A stretch of DNA of 64,000 bases from Jannaschia pohangensis (GCF_900113875.1 NZ_FORA01000003.1:434001-498000); one strand, 5' to 3'; positions 1-10,913 are shown, numbered from the stretch's first letter. The notes: generated by a model not told the origin, from the letters alone. Program-made: numbers and translations.

Positions 1-137
1 GGGTCCCAGAACAGCAGCCGCCCCAGTTCGACCTGCGCCGGATCGACCGGCCGGAAGGCGTCGTCGCCGACGGGAGCCGGAAAGTCCATGGCGGCGGCGG
101 GAAGGGCGAACAGAAGGGGCGTAATGTATCGGATCAT
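1..137 (-). CDS. Dihaem cytochrome c peroxidase-like protein, N-terminal part only
   Basis: The gene reads leftward and leaves the window at base 1, so only about 45 residues are visible. It starts at ATG 135-137. The protein opens with a signal peptide (MIRYITPLLFALPAAA), so it is exported to the periplasm. It continues into a segment ending LGRLLFWD, which is typical of the start of the first haem domain in the CcpA/MauG family of dihaem peroxidases, just before the CxxCH haem site. That site is outside the window, so haem binding cannot be confirmed. Family assignment rests on a short stretch and is tentative. Confidence 0.6.
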   Translation of the reverse strand, partial: MIRYITPLLFALPAAAMDFPAPVGDDAFRPVDPAQVELGRLLFWD

Positions 138-448
138 GGCGGCAGTAGAAGCACTCCGTAGACTCGCCGACAAGCGGCTTGACGATGGATGCGACGATCT
201 GGGCGAGGGATTGGTCGGCTGGCGCGGCGGTCAGGGTCGGGACGGTCGGACGGGGGACCTGCCGGGACGGCTGAACGCCTTGCCGCGGGACATGGCCGGG
301 ATGCGTGGTGGGGGGCCGTCGCTGCGGATCAGGCCATGCGCGCGGACGGCGGCGATGAAATCGCCCGCAGCAGGCAAGATGCTGCGGGCGACATTTCGGT
401 CGTGGTCCGGGATCGGGCACTTGGGGCACGCCCGACCCGACGTCGCCG
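138..448. other. Gene-poor stretch of 311 bp
   Basis: No reading frame here looks like a protein: the frames that cross it are rich in Arg and Gly and lack a ribosome-binding site. It holds the intergenic region behind the peroxidase start and the 3' flank of the DUF7282 gene, including one perfect hairpin at 362-390 listed separately. Confidence 0.5.
362..390 (-). terminator. Perfect 11-bp hairpin, possible terminator of the DUF7282 gene
   Basis: CGCCCGCAGCA (362-372) pairs perfectly with TGCTGCGGGCG (380-390) around a 7-nt loop. Read on the minus strand it lies about 60 bases past the stop of the DUF7282 gene and is followed by ATTTC, only a weak U-run. Confidence 0.45.
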
Positions 449-862
449 TTACTCGGTGGTGATGACGGCCATCACCAGATTGCCGTCGATCCGGATCGGA
501 CCATCCTCGACGGCGCCGAGCGTGTATTCGAACCCGCCGGTCATCGTGCCGCCGGCTTCGGAATGAACCATCAGCATGAGCATTTCGCCGGGGGCGACGG
601 CTTCGGTCAGGATCGCGGCGACGTCGATATTCTCACCCATCCGCAGCGGCGCATAGCCGACGACGGGGCCGGGCTTCATCTCTGCGTCGGTCCGGTGCAC
701 GACCATCCAGCCGTTTTCGGCGGCCATGACCATGTCGGCGCTGACGACGCCATTCTCGACCGACTGATTGGCGGCCTCGACGGCGGGGGTCACGGCATGA
801 CCTGCGGCAAAGGCACCGGTGGCGACAAGCGTCAGGGCGATGGTGGAAACGAGCGTTTTCAT
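449..862 (-). CDS. Secreted DUF7282-type protein
   Basis: 137-residue exported protein of unknown function. The ATG at 860-862 is chosen over a longer frame because it is preceded by AAGGAGAG and begins a clear signal peptide (MKTLVSTIALTLVATGAFAA). The mature part contains the pattern ENGWMVVHRTD, a glycine-rich turn, VVGYAPLRMGEN and a late beta-strand-rich region, which resembles the DUF7282 domain found in secreted bacterial and archaeal proteins. It is divergent from an ECF sigma factor/anti-sigma pair with 194 bp between the start codons, so it may be a target of that sigma factor; this is inference from position. Confidence 0.7.
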   Translation of the reverse strand: MKTLVSTIALTLVATGAFAAGHAVTPAVEAANQSVENGVVSADMVMAAENGWMVVHRTDAEMKPGPVVGYAPLRMGENIDVAAILTEAVAPGEMLMLMVHSEAGGTMTGGFEYTLGAVEDGPIRIDGNLVMAVITTE

Positions 863-1056
863 AGGTCTCTCCTTGTTCGAGTCAGAGAACCTCATGTCCT
901 CTGGATCGGGGAAGACACGGAGACGCCGCCCGGGAAGTTTCAGCCGATGCGAAAAAAATTCGCGGACAAGGAAGCCAATGGGCAATGCCTTGCTTTCACG
1001 CTACGCAACGCACCAGACAAACCTCATGGGCCGGGGCTTTCCGCCTCTATACTCTG

Positions 1057-1605
1057 ATGACCGCAGACCAGGAGAACAGGATCGAAACGCTGATCGCCCG
1101 GGTGGCCCTGGGGGATCAGGCCGCGTTCTCGGCGCTATTCGATGCCACGTCGGGGAAACTTCTGGCCGTTTGCCTGCGTGTCTTGACCGAACGCGCCGCC
1201 GCCGAGGATGCAATGCAGGATGCCTATGTCAAAGTCTGGAAGAACGCCCGCCGCTATCAGGTGACGGGGCATTCGCCGATGACATGGCTGATCACCATTG
1301 CCCGCAACACGGCCATCGACCGGCTGCGCGCCCGCCGGATCGACCACGACGTGGACGATTTCAGCGAGAGGATCGCGGCACCGGGGCTGACGCCCGAGCA
1401 ATCCGCTATTGCCGCCTCGGACTCGAGGCGCATCATCGGTTGCATGGCCGAACTGGAGCCGGACCGCCGCGCCGCCATTTCCGGGGCCTATCTTCGGGGC
1501 CAAAGCTACAAGGACCTGTCGGATCAGTTCGACGTGCCGCTCAATACCATGCGGACCTGGCTGCGCCGTGGCCTGTCGGCCCTTCGGGAGTGCATGTCGC
1601 GATGA
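1057..1605 (+). CDS. ECF-type RNA polymerase sigma factor
   Basis: 182-residue sigma-70 family factor of the extracytoplasmic function class, which redirects RNA polymerase to a small regulon. Region 2 lies in the first half and includes AYVKVWKNARRY and PMTWLITIARNTAIDRLR; region 4 lies near the C-terminus (RGQSYKDLSDQFDVPLNTMR), a helix-turn-helix. Start ATG 1057 gives the normal length; an upstream in-frame ATG at 985 would add 24 residues unlike the family. The stop overlaps the start of the anti-sigma gene (ATGA), so the two are translationally coupled, as in SigK/RskA systems. Confidence 0.9.
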   Translation: MTADQENRIETLIARVALGDQAAFSALFDATSGKLLAVCLRVLTERAAAEDAMQDAYVKVWKNARRYQVTGHSPMTWLITIARNTAIDRLRARRIDHDVDDFSERIAAPGLTPEQSAIAASDSRRIIGCMAELEPDRRAAISGAYLRGQSYKDLSDQFDVPLNTMRTWLRRGLSALRECMSR

Positions 1606-2300
1606 CCACGGACCAAACATCGGACGAGCAGGACATGCTGGCGGGGGAATACGCCCTCGGGCTGTTGACCGGGGACGACCTGGCCGAGGCGAAGCGCCGG
1701 GTAGGGGCGGACCCGGCCTTTGCGCGGGCGGTCACGGATTGGGAAATCCGTCTGGCGACGCTGACAGAAGAGCTTGTTCCGCAAACGTCCGGCCCTGCGG
1801 TCAAGACCGCCCTGATGGCCGAACTCTTTGCCGAACCGGCCCGCAAACCGACCTGGGAGCGGCTCTGGTTGTGGCAGGGCGTCGGCGTCCTCGGCCTCTT
1901 GGCCCTCGCGATTGCCTTCGCCTTGGGCGTCAACGCGCCGACGTCGACGGGCGGCCCGCTCTATACGGCCGAGATCGTGGCGGAGGCCGGGGATTTCCGC
2001 GTCGTCGCCGTGATCGACAAATCAACAAACGAGGTCTTCCTGACTCGCACGGCCGGCGCGGCACCCGAGGGCCGCATCCTTCAGGTCTGGGGCCACGGCG
2101 AAGGCGCACCCGCCATTTCGGTCGGCCTGTGGCCCGAAGGCGACACGATCCGCCTGCCGATGCCGCAGACCATCGCAGCCGTTGAAGGCGTCCTGACCCT
2201 CGGCATCAGCGAAGAACCCCCCGGCGGCTCCGTGACCGGTTCCCCGTCGGGCCGTGTTTTCGGCACGGTCGATATTCCGGGCGTCACGGACCCCCTCTAG
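1602..2300 (+). CDS. RskA-type transmembrane anti-sigma factor
   Basis: 232 residues. The N-terminal half is a cytoplasmic anti-sigma domain (DEQDMLAGEYALGLLTGDD, typical of RskA). A single membrane helix follows at about residues 91-107 (GVGVLGLLALAIAFALG). The C-terminal half is a periplasmic RskA domain with FLTRTAGAAPEGRILQVW and TLGISEEPPGGS. It should hold the ECF factor encoded immediately upstream at the inner membrane until an envelope signal triggers its release; in related systems this is regulated proteolysis. The signal cannot be read from the sequence. Start overlaps the sigma stop by 4 bases. Confidence 0.88.
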   Translation: MTTDQTSDEQDMLAGEYALGLLTGDDLAEAKRRVGADPAFARAVTDWEIRLATLTEELVPQTSGPAVKTALMAELFAEPARKPTWERLWLWQGVGVLGLLALAIAFALGVNAPTSTGGPLYTAEIVAEAGDFRVVAVIDKSTNEVFLTRTAGAAPEGRILQVWGHGEGAPAISVGLWPEGDTIRLPMPQTIAAVEGVLTLGISEEPPGGSVTGSPSGRVFGTVDIPGVTDPL

Positions 2301-2413
2301 GCGGCCAGGTGCCCTGGCGATGACGTCACCACGCCATGCCCGGATGAGAGATCGCCAGAGCCACGGATGCGCAGCATTCATCGAGCCGTCGAAATGGAAC
2401 CAAGGGCCTGCCC

Positions 2414-3079
2414 ATGTCGAACGATCCGTGCGTCATTGTGATGAAGGCCGCCGGGCCGCGGAACATCGTTCTGTTTGCGGCGGGGCGCGGGGGCAATCCG
2501 ATGCGCCATCTTCCGTTGCTGACCGCCTTGGTCGATGCCGGATCAACGGTCATCGCCCCCCAATTCGACATGCTGAAGACCGCCGTTCCGGAAAAGGAGG
2601 AACTTGAGGCGCGCATCCCGATCCTCGAAGCCGCGTTGACCGAACATGCTCCGGACGGCATCCCGTTGACGGGGGTCGGTCACTCGATCGGCGCGGTCGT
2701 CTTGCTCGCCCTCGTCGGTGGCAGAGGAGACACGCGGGCCGGTGATCGGTTCGCGTCGAAACGACCTGTCCGGTTCGATCGCCTCGCATTGCTCGCCCCG
2801 CCGACCGGGTTCTTTCGAAGACCGGGCGCGCTGTCTGGCGTCGACGCACGGGTCAGGATCCGGGTTGGCGCGAAGGACACCATCACGCCACCGGATCAGG
2901 TCTTGTTCCTGCATTCGGCCCTTCAGGGACACGTGCCGGTCAGCATCCAGATCGACGAGGATGCAGGGCACTTCATATATATGAACGAACTGCCGCCGGG
3001 TATCACCGATGCCCACCCCGACCGGGATGCCTTCCTGGAGGCCCTGTCAAAGGACGTGTCGGACTTCATCGGATCATAG
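2414..3079 (+). CDS. Alpha/beta hydrolase
   Basis: 221 residues, no signal peptide, so probably cytoplasmic. It has the nucleophile elbow GHSIG (about residue 88), an acid-bearing strand (VRIRVGAKDTITPPDQ) and the final histidine in EDAGHFIYM, giving a likely Ser-Asp-His triad. The substrate cannot be deduced. The start has AAGGG upstream. It stands alone between the anti-sigma gene and typA. Confidence 0.75.
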   Translation: MSNDPCVIVMKAAGPRNIVLFAAGRGGNPMRHLPLLTALVDAGSTVIAPQFDMLKTAVPEKEELEARIPILEAALTEHAPDGIPLTGVGHSIGAVVLLALVGGRGDTRAGDRFASKRPVRFDRLALLAPPTGFFRRPGALSGVDARVRIRVGAKDTITPPDQVLFLHSALQGHVPVSIQIDEDAGHFIYMNELPPGITDAHPDRDAFLEALSKDVSDFIGS

Positions 3080-3226
3080 TCCGGTGTCCGCCCATCCGTG
3101 CCGGGGCACGCAATCACCCGACAGAGCCCGAAACCGCCCCGTAGCGTCACAGAAGGGGCATCGGCTCTGGTCATTTGGCCCAATTGGCGGTAACGCGCCC
3201 GCAACCTCCCCGTCAGGACTGATGTA

Positions 3227-5047
3227 ATGGACCTTCGCAATATCGCGATCATCGCGCACGTTGACCACGGCAAGACCACTTTGGTGGACGAGCTTCTCAA
3301 GCAATCCGGAACCTACCGCGAGAACCAGGCGACGACAGAACGCGCCATGGACAGCAACGATCTGGAGCGCGAGCGGGGGATCACCATCCTCGCCAAGGCG
3401 ACTTCGGTCGAGTGGAAGGGCACGCGGATCAACATCGTCGACACCCCCGGCCACGCCGATTTCGGCGGCGAGGTGGAGCGCATCCTGTCGATGGTCGACG
3501 GTGTCGTCCTTCTGGTGGATGCCGCCGAGGGCCCGATGCCCCAGACCAAGTTCGTGACCTCCAAGGCGCTGGCGCTCGGCCTGCGGCCCATCGTGGTGCT
3601 CAACAAGGTCGACAAGCCCGACGCGGAGCCTGACCGCGCGCTGGACGAATGCTTCGATTTGTTCGCGAACCTCGGCGCCGACGACGACCAGCTGGATTTC
3701 CCGTCGATGTATGCCTCGGGCCGTTCCGGTTGGGCCGATATGGAGCTTGACGGGCCGCGCAAGGATCTGTCGGCGCTCTTCGATCTGGTGCTGTCCCATG
3801 TGCCCGCTCCGCGACAGGTCGCCGATCGTGACAAGCCGTTCCGCATGCTGGCCACCACCCTGGGCGCCGATCCGTTCATCGGTCGCATCCTGACGGGCCG
3901 GGTCGAGGCGGGCACGCTCCGGGCGGGCCAGACCGTGCACGCCCTGTCGCGCACCGGCGAGAAGATCGAGCAATTCCGCGCCACCAAGATCCTGGCCTTC
4001 CGGGGGCTCAGCCAGACGCCCATCGACGCCGCCGAAGCGGGCGACATCGTCACCATCGCGGGCATGACCAAGGCCACCGTGGCCGACACGATCTGCGACA
4101 CCTCGGTGACCGAAGCGATCCCGGCGCAGCCCATCGATCCGCCCACCATCACCGTGACCTTCGGCATCAACGACTCGCCCCTGGCCGGGCGCGACGGCAA
4201 GAAGGTGCAAAGCCGCGTCATCCGCGAGCGCCTGCTCAAGGAAGCCGAGACCAACGTCGCCATCAAGGTCACCGACACCCCGGGCGGCGAGGCCTTCGAG
4301 GTCGCCGGTCGCGGCGAACTCCAGATGGGCGTCCTGATCGAGAACATGCGCCGCGAGGGGTTCGAGCTGTCGATCTCCCGCCCGCAGGTGGTGTTCCGCG
4401 ACATCGACGGCGTCCGGCACGAACCGATCGAGGAAGTCACCGTCGACGTCGATGACGAATACTCGGGCGTCGTGATCGAAAAGCTGACCAGCACCCGCAA
4501 GGGCGACCTGGCCGAAATGAAGCCCGCCGGCGTCGGCAAGACCCGCATCATCGCCCATGTGCCGTCACGCGGTCTCATCGGCTATCACGGCGAATTCCTG
4601 ACCGACACGCGCGGCACCGGCGTCATGAACCGCGTGTTCCACGAATGGTCGCCCTATCGGGGTCCGATCCCGGGCCGTCGCGCGGGCGTTCTCATCTCCA
4701 TGGAATCCGGCGTGTCCGTCGCCTATGCCCTGTGGAAGCTGGAAGATCGGGGCCGGTTCTTCATCGGCGCGCAGGAGCAGGTCTATCAGGGCATGATCCT
4801 GGGGGAGCACACGCGCGAGAACGATCTGGAGATCAACCCGCTCAAGGGCAAGCAGCTGACCAACGTGCGCGCCTCCGGCACGGACGAGGCCGTGCGCCTG
4901 ACCACGCCGATCACTTTGACGCTGGAACAGGCCATCGCCTACATCGACAACGACGAGCTGGTCGAAGTCACGCCAAGCGCGATCCGCCTGCGCAAGCGTT
5001 TCCTCGACCCGCACGAGCGCAAGCGTCAGTCCCGCGCCGCGGGCTGA
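3227..5047 (+). CDS. typA: Ribosome-associated GTPase TypA/BipA
   Basis: 606 residues, the usual length. It is a translational GTPase related to EF-G that binds the 70S ribosome and helps 50S assembly and stress or cold adaptation. The G domain shows G1 AHVDHGKTT (10-18), G3 DTPGH (72-76) and G4 NKVD (126-129). EF-G-like domains follow ([20 protein letters not shown]), and the BipA-specific C-terminal region contains [24 protein letters not shown] precedes the ATG. It lies just upstream of copC with a 32-bp gap, so read-through is possible. Confidence 0.97.
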   Translation: MDLRNIAIIAHVDHGKTTLVDELLKQSGTYRENQATTERAMDSNDLERERGITILAKATSVEWKGTRINIVDTPGHADFGGEVERILSMVDGVVLLVDAAEGPMPQTKFVTSKALALGLRPIVVLNKVDKPDAEPDRALDECFDLFANLGADDDQLDFPSMYASGRSGWADMELDGPRKDLSALFDLVLSHVPAPRQVADRDKPFRMLATTLGADPFIGRILTGRVEAGTLRAGQTVHALSRTGEKIEQFRATKILAFRGLSQTPIDAAEAGDIVTIAGMTKATVADTICDTSVTEAIPAQPIDPPTITVTFGINDSPLAGRDGKKVQSRVIRERLLKEAETNVAIKVTDTPGGEAFEVAGRGELQMGVLIENMRREGFELSISRPQVVFRDIDGVRHEPIEEVTVDVDDEYSGVVIEKLTSTRKGDLAEMKPAGVGKTRIIAHVPSRGLIGYHGEFLTDTRGTGVMNRVFHEWSPYRGPIPGRRAGVLISMESGVSVAYALWKLEDRGRFFIGAQEQVYQGMILGEHTRENDLEINPLKGKQLTNVRASGTDEAVRLTTPITLTLEQAIAYIDNDELVEVTPSAIRLRKRFLDPHERKRQSRAAG

Positions 5048-5079
5048 CGGGCCCGCACGGACGACAGGGGGGACGAGCG

Positions 5080-5424
5080 ATGAGACGATTTCTGGTTGCG
5101 GCACTGGCCGTTCTGACGCTCGCCACCGGCGCTCAGGCTCATTCCGCGCTCGACTCCTCCGAGCCTGCCGATGCCGCGACCGTCGCGGTTGTGGACACCA
5201 TCGCGCTGCGCTTCAAGGATGCGCTGCGCGTCACCTCCATCACCATGACAGGCCCGGACGGGGAGGTCGCGCTGACCCGCGAGGCGGGTTTCGATCCCGC
5301 GACCGACTTCGACGGGGTGCCGCCCGCCGATCTGCCCAACGGCGACTATACGGTGGAATGGCGCGGCCTATCGGCGGATGGCCACGCGATGCAGGGAACA
5401 TTCGGCTTCACCCTGGCCAAATGA
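5080..5424 (+). CDS. copC: Periplasmic copper-binding protein CopC
   Basis: 114 residues. The signal peptide ends in ATGAQA, and cleavage would leave His21 as the new N-terminus, the Cu(II)-binding amino terminus typical of CopC. The rest is a cupredoxin-like beta fold with SSEPADAATV and the C-terminal signature SADGHAMQGTFGF, which holds the other expected Cu ligand histidine. GGGGGGA lies upstream of the ATG. The stop overlaps the copD start (ATGA), so the two are coupled; CopC probably hands copper to the CopD membrane protein. Confidence 0.9.
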   Translation: MRRFLVAALAVLTLATGAQAHSALDSSEPADAATVAVVDTIALRFKDALRVTSITMTGPDGEVALTREAGFDPATDFDGVPPADLPNGDYTVEWRGLSADGHAMQGTFGFTLAK

Positions 5425-6317
5425 CCCCGATGGACGGTTTCGCGGGTCTGGCGACCATCGACGGCTGGGCCATCCTGTCCATCTTGGCAAAATCCCTGTC
5501 CTATGTGGCGGCCCTCGGGGCCATGGGCGGGGTCCTGTTCCTTGCGGTCTTCCGCGCAGCCGACCCCGGCGTCAGGACCTTGGCGCGCCGCATCGCCGTG
5601 GTCTCGGCCCTCGCGATCCTGCCAATCCTCGCGGTGCGGTTCGGCATTCAGGCCGCGCGCATTTCCGGCATGGGCCTCGACGGCGCGATGGATCCCTTCA
5701 TGCTCGGGATCATCTGGGACGGCCCGCGCGGCACGCTCGCCATCTGGAAGGCGGTCGGGGCGGTCCTCGTTCTGGGCGTCGTGCTCGACCGGGCGGTTGG
5801 CACCCTGCTTTCGCTCTGTGGTGCGCTCCTGATCGCCGTGTCGCAGACGTTGGTCGGCCATTCCCTCGGCGATCCGCGCCTCGTGCTGGCGTCTCTTCTG
5901 GCGGTCCACCTGCTCGCCGCGGCGTTCTGGGTGGGCGCCCTGATCCCGCTCCACCGGGCCGTCATCGCCCCGGATGGCGCCGCGCTTCTGCACCGCTTCG
6001 GCACTTTGGCCAGCTTGACGGTCCCGATCCTGATCGCGGCCGGGGTGGCCTTCGCGTGGAAGATGACCGGCTCCGTCACAGCCCTCATCGGCAGCGCCTA
6101 CGGCGTGACGCTGCTGGCCAAGGTGGCGGCAGTCTCGGGCCTTCTGCTGTTGGCCGCGCGCAACAAGCTGTGGCTGGTTCCGGCCGTGGCCGCCCGTGAC
6201 CCGAACGCGTCAACGGCCCTGCGTCGCACGATCAAGGCGGAACTGATGCTGGTCGCCGTCATCCTGATCGCGACGGCCGTCCTTACCACGGTGACGACAC
6301 CGCCTATGAATTTCTGA
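5421..6317 (+). CDS. copD: CopD-family copper import membrane protein
   Basis: 298 residues with about eight predicted membrane helices from residue 15 to the C-terminus. It belongs to the CopD/YebZ family that moves copper across the inner membrane with CopC. A conserved-looking histidine segment (TLVGHSLGD) and a family-like AAFWVGALIPLHR are visible. Start ATG 5421 overlaps the copC stop; a longer in-frame start at 5358 lies inside copC and is rejected. Confidence 0.88.
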   Translation: MTPMDGFAGLATIDGWAILSILAKSLSYVAALGAMGGVLFLAVFRAADPGVRTLARRIAVVSALAILPILAVRFGIQAARISGMGLDGAMDPFMLGIIWDGPRGTLAIWKAVGAVLVLGVVLDRAVGTLLSLCGALLIAVSQTLVGHSLGDPRLVLASLLAVHLLAAAFWVGALIPLHRAVIAPDGAALLHRFGTLASLTVPILIAAGVAFAWKMTGSVTALIGSAYGVTLLAKVAAVSGLLLLAARNKLWLVPAVAARDPNASTALRRTIKAELMLVAVILIATAVLTTVTTPPMNF

Positions 6318-6332
6318 GACGGCGGTCTGCGA

Positions 6333-6409
6333 TGGCGGGCCCAGAAGGACTCGAACCCTCAACCTGCCGATTAGAAGTCGGCTGCTCTATCCAGTTGAGC
6401 TATGAGCCC
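6333..6409 (-). tRNA. tRNA-Arg (anticodon TCT)
   Basis: Read on the minus strand, the acceptor stem GGGCTCA pairs with TGGGCCC, followed by discriminator G and an encoded CCA. The anticodon arm is GCCGA-CTTCTAA-TCGGC with anticodon TCT, reading AGA/AGG arginine codons. The T arm contains GGTTCGAGTCC. 77 nt including CCA. Confidence 0.95.
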
Positions 6410-6542
6410 CGCCCGCGATGCCTAACCAGATCGGCGGCGGGGGTAAAGATTGGACATGGGCCCGTCGCGGTCTTGGTCGCAAGATCCGCAGCTGATAGCC
6501 CACAGAGGGCAACCCGCCACCCATCTGACTGGCCCCACTGCC

Positions 6543-6848
6543 ATGCTTCTTCGCCCGACCTATATCGTCACGCTGGCCTATACGCTTCTGGTGGGGACCG
6601 CGATCGTGGCGGTTCTTGCGACGGAAAGCCGCCACGGCGGCAACCACTGGTCGATGTTCGGCACGTCCGTCGACCGCTTTTTTCAGACCATCGGTCATCG
6701 CGGCATCCTCGCCGTGGCGCTGCCCCCGGCGATCGTGATGCTCTGGGCAATCGCGCGCCGGGACATCCCCCGCGCCGTCGTCATGGCGGGGGCCTGCGCC
6801 TGTCTCGCGGGACTTGCGGAGTTTCTCGCGTTGCTGGTCCTTGACTGA
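6543..6848 (+). CDS. Small hypothetical membrane protein
   Basis: 101 residues with three hydrophobic segments: about 6-25 (IVTLAYTLLVGTAIVAVLA), 54-68 and 78-99. I do not recognise a family. A longer frame from 6450 is possible, but the ATG at 6543 starts directly at the first membrane helix. It sits alone between the tRNA and the convergent NDUFS4-like gene. Confidence 0.5.
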   Translation: MLLRPTYIVTLAYTLLVGTAIVAVLATESRHGGNHWSMFGTSVDRFFQTIGHRGILAVALPPAIVMLWAIARRDIPRAVVMAGACACLAGLAEFLALLVLD

Positions 6849-6869
6849 CGGGCGTGCGGGCCGTGTCGG

Positions 6870-7181
6870 TCAGTGCGTCCAGACGCCGCGCCGATTGGTG
6901 GCGAAATTATCGCCATATCCACCGGGGCGCAGGTTGGCCTTGCGGGCCTGCGGCCGCAGCACGACATAATCGATGCCCTTGTCGCGAGCATAATCCTCGG
7001 CTTCGGCCTGGCTTTCGAACTGCAACTTCACCTGCGCCTGCGTGTCCCGCGACCCGGTCCAGCCGGTCAGGGGGTCGATCTCGCGCGGGGTCTCGGGCAT
7101 GAATTCCAGAACCCAGTCGCGGGTTTTCGCCGTCCCCGAGGACATCGCGGTCTTGGCGGGCTTGAAGATGCGGGCGCGCAT
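6870..7181 (-). CDS. NDUFS4-like complex I accessory protein (ETC complex I subunit)
   Basis: 103 residues resembling the mitochondrial NDUFS4 (18-kDa) accessory subunit of NADH:ubiquinone oxidoreductase, present in alphaproteobacteria. Family features are [18 protein letters not shown] at the start, [33 protein letters not shown] and a C-terminal [14 protein letters not shown]. It probably binds the peripheral arm of complex I. It is encoded apart from any nuo operon here. Start ATG 7179-7181 matches the family start; the longer upstream frame is unlike any family member. Confidence 0.87.
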   Translation of the reverse strand: MRARIFKPAKTAMSSGTAKTRDWVLEFMPETPREIDPLTGWTGSRDTQAQVKLQFESQAEAEDYARDKGIDYVVLRPQARKANLRPGGYGDNFATNRRGVWTH

Positions 7182-7797
7182 TGGGGATCTCCGAAGGGCA
7201 AAATCGAACCCCGAGACTACGGCACAGCCGACCCGAACGCCACCGGATTTCGGCGTTGTCGTCAAAGTTGCATTAGCTAGGGGCTGACCCATGTTTCCAG
7301 CGGTCCGGGGGGTGCGGACGGCCGGCCTCGACAGCTTTGCCCTGCGCAACGGTTCGGGTCGCCGCGAACGGCAGGACGACCTGCTGACCGGGGGGCCGCC
7401 CGCGTCAGACACAAATGACATCGACGTTGTCCAACGAGAACAACAGGTTGATGCGGTTTTTGGGGGGACTTCATGGCGCGGACCGACTTCGGCGCGCGCC
7501 TTGCTGGAACCACACTCAGGCTGTGGCTGCTACCGAACCTCGAGGAGCGAGGGGTGGGGTGGGTATCAAGACCCGACAGCAGCCACGCTGCTGCATGGAG
7601 CTTCATATTATACGCGTTCGCGGACACAAACAATCTAAGGTTGCGTCGCATTTTAGAGAATTGCGCCATACCGACCTGCGGCGCAACCACTGTCCGGTCG
7701 TGTCAGCAGTCTTCGCCTGTGCGCGCCCATGCCCTTGATCCGGGGCGAAGATCACACAAGTCTGTGACAGACCCGCCGCAGAGGACAAGGCCGAGAA
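7182..7797. other. 616-bp intergenic region ahead of uvrB
   Basis: No convincing protein gene: the 137-residue minus-strand frame (7277-7690) and the plus-strand frames lack ribosome-binding sites and look like random composition. The first part is G+C rich; around 7605-7660 is an A+T-richer segment. A nested inverted-repeat structure at 7523-7586 is listed separately. I looked for 4.5S RNA, tmRNA and RNase P RNA landmarks and did not find them. Confidence 0.5.
7523..7586. ncRNA. Candidate structured RNA or multi-stem element
   Basis: Outer arms GTGGCTGCT (7523-7531) and AGCAGCCAC (7578-7586) are perfectly complementary. Inside them are two hairpins: CCTCG (7538-7542) with CGAGG (7548-7552), and GGGT (7561-7564) with ACCC (7571-7574). 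Together they could form a three-way junction. Strand, promoter and transcript are unknown. Confidence 0.3.
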
Positions 7798-9984
<2,187 letters not shown>

Positions 9985-9988
9985 AATC

Positions 9989-10486
9989 ATGCTGAAATGG
10001 GTGTTCCGTCGAAGCCACAAGAAGGCTGTGAAGGTCTTGCGTCGGGGTGTCGATATGATGCTGGAACGGGAGCGTGCCGAACCGGATGAATTCGCGACGA
10101 TTGGCATGGTGTTGCCCGTCGTGCTTCTGGGTTTGCGTGAAAAATCCAAACGGCCCATCGACGTGATCCTGAACCCGGCAGAACTCACGTACCGTCAACG
10201 CGCCGAACTGATCCAGTGTATCGACGAACAATCCCGTCTCATGGCTAAAGCCATGCGAGACAATCCGGCGGACGATGGCGCCTATGTGTCACGTGTCTGC
10301 CTGAACTGGCTGGACGCCCTGCATCAGGCACATTTTCAGGCCGCCTCCATGCCGGACGTGGTGCCGGAAATGACAAATGAAGTCTTGCGCGATATATCGG
10401 ACCTCGTGTTTCGCGCCCTCGATCAAGGGGAAATAAAGAAGAACAGCCTGAGCGAAACACCTGAAGACGGACAAGTTCTCCACTAG
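9989..10486 (+). CDS. Hypothetical protein, lower G+C
   Basis: 165 residues, no signal peptide and no clear membrane segment, mostly helical in appearance with a basic N-terminus (MLKWVFRRSHKKAVKVLRRG). I recognise no family. It begins 4 bases after the uvrB stop, so it may be co-transcribed. Hand counts of sample lines give about 56% G+C, clearly below uvrB, and the codon choice is less G/C-ending, which suggests recent acquisition. A strong hairpin follows at 10494. Confidence 0.55.
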   Translation: MLKWVFRRSHKKAVKVLRRGVDMMLERERAEPDEFATIGMVLPVVLLGLREKSKRPIDVILNPAELTYRQRAELIQCIDEQSRLMAKAMRDNPADDGAYVSRVCLNWLDALHQAHFQAASMPDVVPEMTNEVLRDISDLVFRALDQGEIKKNSLSETPEDGQVLH

Positions 10487-10493
10487 GCTGTAG

Positions 10494-10511
10494 GGCGGGG
10501 TTCACCCCGCC
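10494..10511 (+). terminator. Hairpin after the hypothetical gene
   Basis: GGCGGGG (10494-10500), loop TTCA, CCCCGCC (10505-10511). It lies just past the stop at 10486. There is no U-run, so it may be a weak terminator or an mRNA 3' end stabiliser. Confidence 0.45.
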
Positions 10512-10600
10512 ACCCCCCGTCCCCGACAAGACAACCGCACGGGCACGCCGGACCGTCGGCCTGCCGTCCCCGCCCGATCCTGAAGACGCCAACCCGTCGC

Positions 10601-10619
10601 CGGGCCTTCCCCCGGCCCG
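10601..10619 (-). terminator. Hairpin downstream of the small membrane protein gene
   Basis: CGGGCC (10601-10606) pairs with GGCCCG (10614-10619) around a C-rich loop, about 20 bases beyond the stop of the minus-strand gene. No U-run. Confidence 0.3.
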
Positions 10620-10637
10620 ACGGATCGCCTGCCGATC

Positions 10638-10913
10638 CTATGCCTTCTTCGACAGCGCCCGCACGATCCCCACGACAATCGCCGCGCCCACGGCGCCCAC
10701 GACCACCACGAGGAGCGCGCCGCCCGCCGCCAGCACCGTCACCCCGAGCGCGGCCAGAATGAACGGCGTCGCGATGGCGGCCACGGCGCCGATCGCCGCA
10801 TAGAGCGCCACGCTTCGACCCGTCAGCTTGCCCGCCAGCGCGCCGACCAACAGCCCGGCGACCGCCAGCAGCAGCAGGACGAACGTGCCCAGCCCTTCCA
10901 GAAAACCTTCCAT
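10638..10913 (-). CDS. Small hypothetical membrane protein
   Basis: 91 residues, almost entirely hydrophobic with two or three membrane helices (about 8-28, 33-53, 55-80) and Gly/Ala-rich packing. It is somewhat like GlsB/YeaQ small membrane proteins but not firmly assignable. ATG 10911-10913 is preceded by GAGGTGAGG, a good ribosome-binding site; a longer frame to 10958 is unnecessary. It lies downstream of the DUF427 gene on the same strand. Confidence 0.5.
   Translation of the reverse strand: MEGFLEGLGTFVLLLLAVAGLLVGALAGKLTGRSVALYAAIGAVAAIATPFILAALGVTVLAAGGALLVVVVGAVGAAIVVGIVRALSKKA

Noticed and set aside
3074-4558. 494-residue minus-strand frame opposite typA
   Set aside because: It is a high-G+C shadow of a certain gene, has no family features and no ribosome-binding site.
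7280-7600. 4.5S RNA, tmRNA or RNase P RNA in the same gap
   Set aside because: The conserved landmarks (GGAA-type SRP loop, tag reading frame, RNase P core) are not present.
7277-7690. 137-residue minus-strand frame in the uvrB upstream gap
   Set aside because: No ribosome-binding site, no hydrophobic or domain pattern, and it crosses the structured repeat region.
7600-7797. LexA (SOS) box upstream of uvrB
   Set aside because: I looked for GTTC/GAAC direct repeats with 7-base spacing, typical of alphaproteobacterial LexA, and found no pair.
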